Below, one piece after another: positions 40,960-50,700 of a DNA stretch of 55,017 nt. Origin of the DNA: Phycisphaerae bacterium (GTDB taxonomy: Bacteria > Planctomycetota > Phycisphaerae > Sedimentisphaerales > Anaerobacaceae); contig JAPLMX010000093.1 of NCBI GenBank assembly GCA_026386805.1, positions 1 through 55,017 of the forward strand, given 5' to 3'. The translations under genes and the position numbers were made by a program. Under the pieces are notes generated by a model that saw nothing but the letters and a program-made list of their open reading frames with translations, ran no database searches and was not told the DNA's origin. Numbering within the stretch: the first letter of the stretch is position 1; each line of letters starts with the position of its first letter.

Positions 40960-42939
40960 ATGAACGAGGATGACTTATCGCCAGAGCAGAAGCTGGATCC
41001 CCAAAAGGGTGGTTCAGATACTCGGAGACTGGTAGGAACCCTTTTTGACCAAGCAGAAAAGAATGGCGCCGTGGACTATGTCTATACGCTCGTTCGTGTC
41101 ACAGGTTTGGAGAGAAGAACTGATCCACTCCTACAACTCACGTCTGGGCTCGCGCAAGTAAAAGGGAAACCGGCCGAGAGCCTGCACCTACCCTATGACG
41201 CTTTGGAGGAGTGGCTGAAGCTGATTTTCAACTTGCTCTTCTGTTCGTGCGGAAAAGGGTATAATCCCTTTCCATTCAGGGGTCTTTTCAAAGGACGTGG
41301 GCCAGATATCGTCAAACCCACGATGCAGGAAATGGTTGGCCGTATTCTGGAGTTCTGTGGTGAAGCAGGCCAATCTGAAATGAGGGAGCTCCTCGATAGT
41401 TGTTGCGGGGGGCTCGACTCAGACACACGAAGGCGAGACAATCCAGGGATGGCGGTTGACATACCGCCACGATTGTATGAACTGTTGAACGATTCTCTTA
41501 CTGAGTACAACCTGAGGCTGCAACGATTCAGAGGATGCCAGCGATTGTACAAGCTTCCCAGCTTCGAGATCCTCGAGTTAGTCGTCGACGACGTTCGTGG
41601 CTTGTATGGTTTTCAGCTCCATTTCTCAAATGGAAGTTCAGCTCGATTCATCCGCAATCAAGAGTCAACGGACGGTATGAACTTCTCCTGTGACGTGTCG
41701 TTAAGTTTCTGGGTGGGGGACCTGCACAAGCTAACCCAGGAATGGCGAGTTGGAGACAGAAGACTATATGAGATTGGCCTGCCTGGAAGGTACAACAAGT
41801 TCGGGTATTGGAAACCCTTGGTATATCCCGCGAAAGCGCAGGTAGGTGATTCGTACGAGGCAAAAGCGCGTTCCATGTCACAGGACCGTCAAGTGCAGGG
41901 ATCACTGTTCTACATCATGTGCACGGCACACCACGTAATAGAATTCGTGGTCTATGGTGATATCGACTTACCATATCCCGAGATCTGTTTTGGCGAGCGA
42001 CTGCACCTGTGGAAGTGCCCAGTCGCTGATATCCCGCCAAACTATCGCATTTACGACGGAACTTTTCGACTCAATTCGCCCGATGTCGACGAGGTGGGAC
42101 GCGCACTCTCAACGATTTCGGTCGTTTTGAATCGTTTGGCATTCGTCTATGGGGGAGCACTACACTGGCGTGTGAAGTACGACATGGCCTCCGAGAATGG
42201 GAACAGCATCGCCTCGCCAACCGACAGCGACCTCGACCTACTGCGGGCCATGTTAGGAAAGTATCCATCTGGGGATGACGCGCGAATACTGGATAGCTCA
42301 CTGGATTGGTATAACCGCGGTGTCTCTGCGCGGGATGTGTTTGCGAGTTTCCTCTGCTACTATACTGCTGTAGAGAGCATCACCAATGCAGTAAACAAAC
42401 GTGATGCCGATTTTCAGTTGGACTACAAGAAGGAACCGAAATCGGTGGTGGATCGCAGGCGTAACGACTGCATCGAACGTAAGTACGCCAGCTTGTACTC
42501 AAAGAACAAGGTACGGTTTGTCACAGAATCGTACGGCGAATGTATACAAAGCTTATCGGCGAAAGCACGCGGGGTGCTCGATGCCGTCTTTGGTACAGAC
42601 CATCCCTACATTGCGATTCTCTTTGATAGACAGCCTGAAGGTGATCCTTCGCTCTCCCAAATCAGGAACATGATCACGCATGGGAGCCTGACTCTTCTAA
42701 GGAAGGACGACGAAGAGATTGTGCGTAAGGCGATCTACAGAATGGAGAGCATTGCGAGAGAACTACTCTTACGCCTTGCAGTTGGATTGAAGCCTAAGGA
42801 CAATCTCCCTCAACCTTCTGGACAGCGGTCCATGACGATGAGTGGTTATGATCCTCGCACGTTCCTTGTCGCCAACCGCGAGGACATTTTCCCCTCGGGT
42901 GCTGATTGGCGCATCCGACCAGAATGGTGTCTTTCGTAG
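40960..42939 (+). CDS. Large protein of unknown function with HEPN-type RNxxxH motif
   Basis: 659 residues, no signal peptide, no membrane helix. I do not recognise the family. The C-terminal 200 residues are helical, with VFASFLCYYTAVESITNAVN and, at 569-574, RNMITHG followed by a long helix (EEIVRKAIYRMESIARELLL). That spacing (R, polar N, then x3 H) is the active-site motif of HEPN ribonucleases and Apea-like proteins, which often serve in toxin or phage-defence systems. The N-terminal 450 residues are an unassigned alpha/beta region, maybe a sensor. Base composition is visibly less GC-rich than in neighbours, suggesting transfer. GGAG 6 nt before ATG 40960. It borders the ggt fragments. 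Confidence 0.72.
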   Translation: MNEDDLSPEQKLDPQKGGSDTRRLVGTLFDQAEKNGAVDYVYTLVRVTGLERRTDPLLQLTSGLAQVKGKPAESLHLPYDALEEWLKLIFNLLFCSCGKGYNPFPFRGLFKGRGPDIVKPTMQEMVGRILEFCGEAGQSEMRELLDSCCGGLDSDTRRRDNPGMAVDIPPRLYELLNDSLTEYNLRLQRFRGCQRLYKLPSFEILELVVDDVRGLYGFQLHFSNGSSARFIRNQESTDGMNFSCDVSLSFWVGDLHKLTQEWRVGDRRLYEIGLPGRYNKFGYWKPLVYPAKAQVGDSYEAKARSMSQDRQVQGSLFYIMCTAHHVIEFVVYGDIDLPYPEICFGERLHLWKCPVADIPPNYRIYDGTFRLNSPDVDEVGRALSTISVVLNRLAFVYGGALHWRVKYDMASENGNSIASPTDSDLDLLRAMLGKYPSGDDARILDSSLDWYNRGVSARDVFASFLCYYTAVESITNAVNKRDADFQLDYKKEPKSVVDRRRNDCIERKYASLYSKNKVRFVTESYGECIQSLSAKARGVLDAVFGTDHPYIAILFDRQPEGDPSLSQIRNMITHGSLTLLRKDDEEIVRKAIYRMESIARELLLRLAVGLKPKDNLPQPSGQRSMTMSGYDPRTFLVANREDIFPSGADWRIRPEWCLS

Positions 42940-43111
42940 CAACGCCATCACTGTGAACAAGGCGCACTCACTACGTTGGGGTCCTCTCCAATGCCGATGA
43001 TCGATGAGTGTTGATCCGGTAGCGTCCGAAGATCTGGCTGAGATATCCTTATTCCGAATCCACGGGCTCATTGTAGGGCCGCGCCGAAAGAGTGTAGAAA
43101 ACCAGCGTCGG

Positions 43112-43479
43112 TCAATAGCCGATGGCACAGCCGTCTTTGCGGGGGTCGGAGCCGCCGAAGTAACGCAGCGGGTCGTCCTGCCGCCAGATGCCTTGGTAGC
43201 CGCCGAACTGGCCAACGTTTGGGCGGACCCGGTGGCCCAGGTAGGCGAGCTTCAACTTCACGTCGTCGCTGATGCCTCTTTCAAATCCCACCGTGCCGCC
43301 GCCGACCATTTTGGAGCCGGTGGGTGTGGAACTCTCGGTGTGTTCCACCCGCGGCTGCTCGCCGGCTTGCTGGGGGGACAGGCCGAAATCGATCAGGTTC
43401 ATCAGGACCTGGGCCTGGCCCTGGGGCTGGAAATCGCCGCCCATGACGCCGAAAGAGAAGACCGGCCGGCCCGCCTTGG
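43112..43479 (-). pseudogene. Broken 3' fragment of gamma-glutamyltransferase (copy 2)
   Basis: This encodes about 122 residues matching the C-terminal part of the intact ggt (44404-46143), from KAGRPVFSFGVMGGDFQPQG to DPRKDGCAIGY and the same stop. Differences are few (for example GFERGISDDVKLKLAYLGHR against DEAKLKLAYLGHR). The N-terminal 80% is missing; the similarity ends abruptly at about 43479 in unrelated sequence. Confidence 0.9.
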
Positions 43480-43484
43480 GGTTA

Positions 43485-43676
43485 TTAGGGACGGACCCTA
43501 TTAAGCCTTTTCGCGTCCTGTTGTGGTGGTGCGGAAATGTCGGATACGAGCCAGTTTCGATCCAGTGCTTCCTGCTCCTGAAATCGATCCAGGAGGGCAT
43601 CGAGGTTTTCGTTGCAGGCCTCGAAGATCTTCTGCCGTGCAGAGCGCACCTCCTCAACAATCGGGTCTCTCGTCAT
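43485..43676 (-). CDS. Small orphan protein with DPIVEEVR N-terminus
   Basis: 63 residues. MTRDPIVEEVRSARQKIFEA with a following helix NLDALLDRFQEQEALDRN. Proteins with this start and size are common in cyanobacteria and planctomycetes, often near toxin-antitoxin genes, but I know no proven function. GGAGG stands 9 nt before the ATG, so it is a real gene. Its 3' end abuts the broken ggt fragment, so a former partner or neighbour may have been lost. Confidence 0.65.
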   Translation of the reverse strand: MTRDPIVEEVRSARQKIFEACNENLDALLDRFQEQEALDRNWLVSDISAPPQQDAKRLNRVRP

Positions 43677-43856
43677 GATCCTAATCCTCCAACGATGGCC
43701 GCGAGATAGCTCGGTATGGTTGTCTCAAGGTAAACCTTCTGCATGGCAACCATTATAGGAGAAAGCCAAGGAAAAGGCAAAGGGAATCGACATTGGCGCG
43801 AAGCAGGATTCAAGAGGAGTTATCCGCCGATCTCGCTGATTGACGCAGATGATCGG

Positions 43857-43965
43857 TCAGTAGCCGAGAGCACAGTCGTCTTTGCGGGGGTCGGAGCCGC
43901 CGAAGTAACGCAGCGAGTCGTCCTGCCGCCAGAGGCATTGGTAACCGCCGTAGGAGCTGAGAGCG
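43857..43965 (-). pseudogene. Short 3' remnant of gamma-glutamyltransferase (copy 3)
   Basis: About 109 bp that match the last 36 codons of the intact ggt (the YQ.LWRQDD.LRYFGGSDPRKD region), with the final codons decayed. No reading frame or start remains. The gaps beside it (43677-43856 and 43966-44046) contain no gene I can support. Confidence 0.82.
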
Positions 43966-44046
43966 AAGGGGGTTGGGCGTCAGTTGCTGGTTCCCTATCC
44001 TTCGCATCTCGCCGTCTCTGCGCGAGTTGACGATGGTCCGGTCGGC

Positions 44047-44295
44047 TCAGCGTTTGGCGGAGGACCTTCGCTTTTCGGCACGGAGCGTTGTCAACTGAAG
44101 AACCAGTCGCAGGGTCTCGTTCACCGCGTCGGCGGTGGGGAACGCCTCGGCGACATCCGGAGCCAGCAGGACCAGATTTGTTCCTTCCCGGAATCGCTCG
44201 GCGTATTTGCCTTGGACGCCGGTCTTCAGAAACCGGCCCAGATCATACTGTGCCCGGAGGTCGTCATTTTGCTCTTCGTTGGATTTCTTCTTCAT
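44047..44295 (-). CDS. Small orphan protein, antitoxin-like
   Basis: 82 residues. A basic start (MKKKSNEEQNDDLRAQYDLG) is followed by KYAERFREGTNLVLLAPDVAE and a helix ADAVNETLRLVLQLTTLRA. The pattern YDxxxxxRGKYxxRxxxGTNxVLLxPDVA recurs in many small bacterial proteins that sit beside PIN/RelE toxin genes; I infer an antitoxin-like role only by that resemblance. GGAG about 10 nt before ATG 44295 supports the shorter start. No toxin gene is visible next to it. Confidence 0.65.
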   Translation of the reverse strand: MKKKSNEEQNDDLRAQYDLGRFLKTGVQGKYAERFREGTNLVLLAPDVAEAFPTADAVNETLRLVLQLTTLRAEKRRSSAKR

Positions 44296-44325
44296 ACTCG
44301 CTGCGCTCCGCACGACTCAATTCCC

Positions 44326-44386
44326 GTGCGCTCTCGAAACGCGGGCAGGATGCCCGCGACACGCAAGGGCAAGATGCCCTCGCCAC
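44326..44386 (-). repeat. Variant double-hairpin repeat, copy C (intergenic)
   Basis: The hairpin CGCGGGCAGGATGCCCGCG (44340-44358) is identical to the reverse complement of the first hairpin of copies A and B. The second hairpin is different: AGGGC AAGAT GCCCT (44366-44380). Remains of the flank (CTCTCGAA) are visible at 44331. It lies between ggt and the small orphan gene. Confidence 0.8.
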
Positions 44387-44403
44387 TTCGGATTTCTTCG
44401 CCG

Positions 44404-46143
44404 TCAATAGCCGATGGCGCAGCCGTCTTTGCGGGGGTCGGAGCCACCGAAGTAACGGAGCGGGTCGTCCTGCCGCCAGATGCCTTGGTAGCCGCCGTAG
44501 GAGCCGAGCGCGGGGCGGACTCTGTGGCCCAGGTAGGCGAGCTTCAATTTAGCCTCGTCGCTGATGCCTCTTTCAAATCCCACCGTGCCGCCGTTGACCA
44601 TTTTGGAGCCGGTGGGGGTGGAACTCTCCGTGTGCTCGATGCGTGGCTGCTCGCCTGCCTGCTGGGGCGACATGCCGAAGTCGAGGAGGTTCATCAGGAG
44701 TTGGGCCTGGCCCTGGGGCTGGAAGTCGCCGCCCATGACCCCGTAAGAGAAGACCGGCCGGCCCGCCTTGGTGACGAAGGCCGGGATGATCGTGTGGAAG
44801 GGACGCTTGTGCGGCTCGAGCTTGTTGAGGTGGCTTGCGTCGAGGGCGAAGAGCTGGCCGCGATTCTGGAGGCAGAAACCCAGGCCGTCCGGGACGTAGC
44901 CGGAGCCCCAGCCGTGATAGATGCTCTGGATCAGCGAGACCATGTTGCCTTCACTATCCGCGGCGGTGAGGTACGTCGTGTCGGAGGAGCCTTTGAGGCG
45001 GCCGGGCTCCACATGGTCGGCGGCCCGGGTGCGGTCGATGAGCTTGACCCGCTCGGCGGCGTAGTCCTTCGAGATCAGCTCCCGCAGCGGCACCTTGGCG
45101 AAGTCCATGTCGGCGTAATAGACGGCCCGGTCCTCGAAGGCCAGCTTCTTGGCCTCGAGGAACAGGTGCAGTTGCTCGGCCGAATTGGGCGGCATCGACT
45201 TGATGTCGAAGTGCTCCAGCAGATTGAGGATTTGCAGCGTCGCGATTCCCTGGCCGTTGGGGGGGATCTCCCACACGTCGTAGCCCCGGTAATTCGTGCT
45301 GACCGGCTCGACCCAGTCGGCCTTGTGGTCGCGGAAATCGCGCAGAGAGAACCGGCCGCCTTGGGCCTGCGAGAACTTGACGATGCGCTCGGCGGGTTCA
45401 CCTTGATAGAACGCCTGCGGACCTTCGCGAGCGATGAGCTCCAGGACCGAGGCGAGGCCCGGATTCTTGAACATGGTTCCGTAGTGCACGGGTTGGCCGT
45501 CGGGCAAATAGGTGCTCTTCAAGCCCGGCCGGTCCGGACTGCCGGCGGACAACCACGAGGCCGCGACAATCGGCGACAGGGGAAAACCGGCTTTGGCTTG
45601 CTCGATCACCGGCTCTAAGAGCCGCGCGAAGGGGAGTTTGCCAAACCTCTTGTGCAGCGCCTCCCAGCCGCTGACACAGCCGGGGACGCTCCACGACAGC
45701 GGACTGTAGACGGGGATTTCCTTCAGGCCCAGGTCGAGGGCTTGTTTGAGACTCCAGTCGTAGGGCGAGCGGCCGCTGGCGTTGAGAGCGAAGAGCTTCT
45801 GGTGTTTCTCGCTCCAGAGGATGGCAAAGAGATCGCCGCCGGGTCCGCAGCTCATCGGCTCGACGAGGTTGAGCATGGCATTGGCCGCAATCGCCGCGTC
45901 GATGGCATTGCCGCCGGCTTTGAGGATGTCAACGCCCGCCATGCTGGCCAACGGTACGGCCGTACAAACCATGCCGTGCTGAGAGACCACCGTCGAGCGG
46001 TTCTGATTTCTCTGCGCCAGCAGGCCGCGACTGAGCGGTGGGCCATCGGCGGCCGCGTGACACGGGACAGGTGAGAACGTTGCCGGGAGCAGCGTCGATG
46101 TCCCGAATCCGCCAAGAACCTTCAGAAATGTGCGTCGTTCCAT
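44404..46143 (-). CDS. ggt: Gamma-glutamyltransferase
   Basis: 579 residues. A twin-arginine-like start (MERRTFLKVLGGFG) marks export. The Ntn-hydrolase core has GNAIDAAIAANAMLNLVEP and GGDLFAIL, a long large-subunit part, and the self-cleavage nucleophile Thr389 in SSDTTYLTAADSEGNMVS. The oxyanion/lid region is VMGGDFQPQGQAQ. It cleaves glutathione or gamma-glutamyl compounds in the periplasm. The stop context ends GCAIGY. Two decayed copies of its 3' end lie downstream (43112-43479 and 43857-43965). It starts 3 bp after a membrane-protein gene, so the two are probably an operon. Confidence 0.94.
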   Translation of the reverse strand: MERRTFLKVLGGFGTSTLLPATFSPVPCHAAADGPPLSRGLLAQRNQNRSTVVSQHGMVCTAVPLASMAGVDILKAGGNAIDAAIAANAMLNLVEPMSCGPGGDLFAILWSEKHQKLFALNASGRSPYDWSLKQALDLGLKEIPVYSPLSWSVPGCVSGWEALHKRFGKLPFARLLEPVIEQAKAGFPLSPIVAASWLSAGSPDRPGLKSTYLPDGQPVHYGTMFKNPGLASVLELIAREGPQAFYQGEPAERIVKFSQAQGGRFSLRDFRDHKADWVEPVSTNYRGYDVWEIPPNGQGIATLQILNLLEHFDIKSMPPNSAEQLHLFLEAKKLAFEDRAVYYADMDFAKVPLRELISKDYAAERVKLIDRTRAADHVEPGRLKGSSDTTYLTAADSEGNMVSLIQSIYHGWGSGYVPDGLGFCLQNRGQLFALDASHLNKLEPHKRPFHTIIPAFVTKAGRPVFSYGVMGGDFQPQGQAQLLMNLLDFGMSPQQAGEQPRIEHTESSTPTGSKMVNGGTVGFERGISDEAKLKLAYLGHRVRPALGSYGGYQGIWRQDDPLRYFGGSDPRKDGCAIGY

Positions 46144-46146
46144 CAG

Positions 46147-47055
46147 CTACCTCACGGTCGGTTCAGGTGGCTCGCTCTGCGGAGGTGTCGGCGGGGCAGG
46201 GGGGCAAGGGGGCGGCACCGGCTCACGCGCCAGCACTTCCTGCGGGTGGTCCACGGTCAGCTTGGCGCGGACCGTCTCCAGCATCTGGGCTTTCTTGTCT
46301 ACGCGCCAGACGAGCAAATTGACCGGCGGCCGGCCGCGATCCTTGAAGATGACGATGATGCGCCCGAACCCGAGCAGCCGCTCGAGGAAATCCCCGGTGT
46401 CAACCTTCGTGCTGTAGTCCTCGCGTCCGATCTGCTCGCCGGCCTCCGCCGGGCCCGTTTGGATGTCCAGGTTGTTGGGCGTGATCGCTACGTAGTAAAA
46501 GAGGCCATGCAGCCAGGAGACCACGACCGTCAGCGCGCCGATGACCGCGATGAGCAGGTAGCCCGTGCCGCTGATGGAAAAGGCCAGGTGCTGGAACAGT
46601 CCGAGGAAGCCCATGACCCAGCCGAGCAGGTGCAGCCACAGGAGCAGAAAGCCGGTGCACGAGAAGGCGATCAGCAGCAGCCGGAGATTGATGTTGTACT
46701 CCTCGATGAGGAAGTTGATAAAGAAGATCGCGAACCAGACGCCGCCGATGAGGTGCGGATCGATGCCGGCGAAGATGCCCCAGTCCGACTCCTTCAGGAA
46801 CATCAAGAGGGCGGCCAGCACGGAGGCGATCATCGTCGGCACGTAGAGGACCTTGGGCGTCCAGCCGAAGATGACCAGCCAGTCGTTCATGTCGGGGTCG
46901 AGGCGCAGGTTCTGCGCCGTGCGAAGACGCGTCCGCAGAGTCCGGCGCATCAGCAGCCACGCCACCACGGCGGCCAGCGCCACACCGGCGGCGATGTACA
47001 CCGCAATCATTCCGTTCGAGGTCCACCATCCTTGTTCTTGTGCGACGGCCATCAT
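46147..47055 (-). CDS. Multi-pass membrane protein of unknown function
   Basis: About 302 residues. A single N-terminal helix (MIAVYIAAGVALAAVVAWLL) is followed by about four further helices (VLYVPTMIASVLAALLMFL, VWFAIFFINFLIEEY, LLLIAFSCTGFLLLWLHLLG, LIAVIGALTVVVSWLHGL). A soluble C-terminal domain (residues 190-275) resembles a PH-like membrane domain (FYYVAITPNNLDIQTGPAEAG... IIVIFKDRGRP), and the tail is Pro-rich. I do not recognise a named family. GGGAG about 8 nt before ATG 47055 sets the start. It precedes ggt by 3 bp. Confidence 0.7.
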   Translation of the reverse strand: MMAVAQEQGWWTSNGMIAVYIAAGVALAAVVAWLLMRRTLRTRLRTAQNLRLDPDMNDWLVIFGWTPKVLYVPTMIASVLAALLMFLKESDWGIFAGIDPHLIGGVWFAIFFINFLIEEYNINLRLLLIAFSCTGFLLLWLHLLGWVMGFLGLFQHLAFSISGTGYLLIAVIGALTVVVSWLHGLFYYVAITPNNLDIQTGPAEAGEQIGREDYSTKVDTGDFLERLLGFGRIIVIFKDRGRPPVNLLVWRVDKKAQMLETVRAKLTVDHPQEVLAREPVPPPCPPAPPTPPQSEPPEPTVR

Positions 47056-47722
47056 ACCGGGGACTCCCAACTGAATAATTTTTTTCCGGTTCTCAGTACT
47101 GCCCTAAGTCCATCGCGGCTATTGTAGCACAATGCCGCGAGCAAGACCAGAGGGTGGTGATCTCGCGTGACAGACCGGGTTCCGCGGGCAGAGGCCGATA
47201 ATATGACAACGGCTGTGCGTGTCGGCACCGCGGGGCGAGCGACGTGGCCCCCGACGCCCGTTGGGCCCGTCCGGGAGGGAGGTGGGACTTTGGGAACCGT
47301 GCCGTGGTCTTGCTATCAGGATTGCCCACTTTACCATGTCCGGTATTCTCCTGCTTAGGCAGATTACTATGCGGAGCGTGACGGCGGAATCGCGTAGAAA
47401 AAGTGGAAAATGCGCGTTTTTTTTCTTGCGTTGCTGGGCGAGCCCCCTAAAGTGGTTCCATACAAGCAGCATCGCATGGTGTGAAACTGCGATGCAGAAC
47501 GGCTGGAACGCGGCGTACTCAGGCACCTACGATGAAAGGATTCGCCGGACCGAAACAGTTTTGACGTTTCGTCACGGTAGGGGATGTTGGGAGAACAGGA
47601 TGGACAGGGAGAAAGTGGCCGTAGGCCCGTTGGCATTTCGCGGGACTTCTGGATAGAGTTTATCCCTCATGGTCGCTCTCTCAAAAGAATGTCGGTGATT
47701 CACACACATAGGAGCTAGGAGA
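47056..47722 (+). other. 667-bp region upstream of the autotransporter gene
   Basis: No gene could be supported: the short frames here lack ribosome sites and family resemblance. The AT-rich block just after 47055 probably carries the promoter of the minus-strand pair. The rest may be a long leader for the autotransporter. Just before that gene an AGGAG (47710-47714) stands 8 nt from ATG 47723. Confidence 0.5.
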
Positions 47723-50700
47723 ATGAACATGCAAAGGTGTAGGAGCGTCAGCACAATGGTTCGGTCGTCTTTGACAATTCTTTTCTGGATGGCGATCCTC
47801 GTGCCCGGCCTCTGGCTCGGCGTCGCCCGCGCGGCCATCACGGTCACTAAGACCGCCGTACACGACCCCTGCGACGCGTATGGGCTCGAGCTCACAACTG
47901 GCGCGCTCCCTCGCACAAACGATCAGGCTATCAGCCTTTCGGTCTCGGGGGCAACCACCGGCTTCCCCGATGTCTCGTTCGGGGCATCTGGTCTGTATGC
48001 CAATGCGAATCTGGTGAACACAGGGCCGACGATCAACGTCACCGCCGTCGGGGGCACGGCAACGGCCGACGACTGGGTTAGCGCCCTCATCCGGAAGGCT
48101 TTTGGCCTTTCTACGGAGGCGGCCACCGTAAACAACAGCGCCAATATCACCGTCACCGCCACGGGCGGCACGGCCGAGATCAACGACGACTCCACCGCCA
48201 ACTCCGTTCAGGCCGACGCCGGTGCGAAGGCTGTTGGGATTTACGCGCAAGACGATAGCAACGATCTCAACATCAGCGATGTCAGTGTGACCAATACGGG
48301 TGACATCACCGTGACGGCCACGGGTGGCAAGGCCAACGCCACCGCAGATCCCGACACCGGCTTCACCCAAGCTTACGCCACCGGCGAAACCCACGCCGCC
48401 GGGATCGCCGCTGTTGAAGACGTTTTCAACAACGTCAACATCAGCAATACGGGAGCGATTGCCGTCACGGCCACCGGCGGCACGGTCGACGCCATCGCCG
48501 ACGCCAACGATGGCGACGCCTACGCGTACGCCAACGGTGAAACCGGCGCCGTCGGGATCGCCGTTGCGAATGGCGATTTCAACAATGTCACCATCGCGAA
48601 TGAAGGCGCTGTCACCGTCTCGGCGAAGGGCGGCACCGGGAACGCCCACGCCGACACCAACAATGGCACCGCCTACGCCACCACCGGTGCCGGCGAAGCA
48701 AATGCCGCCGGAATCACCGTTGCTCCGGACGGCGGCGATGTCAACGACGTCGCTATCACGAATAAAGGAGCGATCGCCGTCACGGCCACCGGCGGTACGG
48801 CCGACGCCAACGCCACCACCGTGCGCGGCTACGCCAACGCCAACGCCGACGCCTCAGCCGAGGCCGCCGGGATCAACGCTACGAACGGCGATTTCAACGA
48901 TGTCACCATCACGAACGAAGGAGCGATCACGGTCACGGCTGCAGGCGGCAAGGCTAACGCCGTAGCCGACGCCAATGACAGCTCCGCCTACGCTTCAGCC
49001 TATACCGAAGCCGACGCCGCCGGAATCGCCGTTAGGCCGGACGACGAGATCCACGATGTCACCATCACGAATACAGGAGCGATCGCCGTCACGGCCACCG
49101 GCGGTACCGCCGACGCCAACACCAACAACGTGCGCGGCTACGCCTCCGCCGACGCCGACGCCTCCGCCAACGCCGACGGTATTGGCGTTATGGAGGGCTA
49201 TTTCAACGACGTCAGCATCAGCAATACCGGAGCGATCACCGTCACCGCCACGGGCGGAACAGTCAACGCCGCCGCCGACGCCAATGACGACTCCGCCAAC
49301 GCGTCAGCCAACACCGAAGCCTACGCCACTGGCATTAGCGTTATGGACGGCGAGTTCCACGATGTCACGATCACGAATGAAGGAGCGATGACCGTCACCG
49401 CCACGGGCGGAACGGGCAACGCCGCCGCCGCCGCCAATGACGGCAGCGCCAACGCTTCAGCCAACGCCGCCGGCATTGGCGCGATGGAGGGCGAGTTCCA
49501 CGATGTCACGATCACGAATGAAGGAGCGATCACTGTCACGGCCCAGGGCGGAACGGCTAACGCCAGTGCGTCCGCCGACGGCGTAGCCGACGCCAATGAG
49601 GCCGACGTCAAGAAGGGTGGCTCTGCCTCCGCCGGGGCCAACGCCTCCACGGGCGCCTCCGGCCAACCCTACGCCAACGCCGACGCCGCAGCCCGAGCCT
49701 CCGGAATCATCGCTAACAACGGCGACGTCAACAATGTGGGCGATATCACCGTCACAGCCACGGGTGGCACGGCCATAGCCGACGCGGTCGCCGATGTCGT
49801 AGCCAACGCCAAAGCCCGCGCCAGCGCCGATGCCAACGGCACCTTTGCCTACGCCGACGCTTATGCCAATGCCAGCGCCTACGCCAGCGCCTACGCCTCC
49901 GCCAACGCCAACGCCAACGCCGACGCCCGCGGAATCGACGCGGGCGGCGACGTCAACAATGTGGGCGATATCACGGTCATCGCGACGGGCGGTATAGCCA
50001 GTGCCGACGCGAATTTGGCCAACGTCAACGCCGTGGCCGACGCCGCTGCCAACGCCAACGCCGATGCCAACGACGTCTATGGCAACGCCGAAGCTATCGG
50101 CGGAGCCGGAGCCTCCACCTCCGTCAACGCCTACGCCAACGCCAACGCCAACGCCTCCGCCGTTGGAATCGAGGCGGGCGGCGACGTCAACAATGTGGGC
50201 GCGATCACCGTCACGGCCACGGGCGGTACCGCCGACGCCAATGACTACGTCAACGCCAACGCCAACGCCAGCGCCGTAGCCAAAGCCTCTGCGGACGCCA
50301 ATGACGTTAACGGCGGTACGGAAGCCTACGCTGGCGGCGACGAGGGCCCCCTCTACGCCAGCGCCGGGGCCTCCGCCTACGCGAATAACGCCACTGCCAA
50401 CGCCAACGCCTCCGCCTACGGAATTCGTGCGGGCGGCGACGTCAACAATGTGGGCGCGATCGCCGTCACGGCCACGGGCGGTACGGCAAACGCCAACGCC
50501 CGGGCCGGTGCCGCAGCCGACGCCGTAGCGGACGCCGGCGCCGTAGCGGATACTGCCCTCACGGCCGACGCCTATGCCGACGCAGACGCCAGCAACACCA
50601 ATGCCACCGCCCAAGCCGACGCCCAGGCCAGCGCCGGCGCCGAAGCCTACGGAATTCAGGCTTACGACGATTCCGAGCCAGGCTACGAAATGACCGGACC

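Noticed and set aside
43812..43856. Sequence like TTATCCGCCGATCTCGCTGA...GACGCAGAT as a named insertion-sequence end
   Set aside because: It resembles short repeats I have seen in many genomes, but there is no transposase or second end here to support an element.
47219..47656. Plus-strand 145-codon frame upstream of the autotransporter
   Set aside because: Low-complexity, no ribosome site, no recognisable domain; more likely leader DNA.
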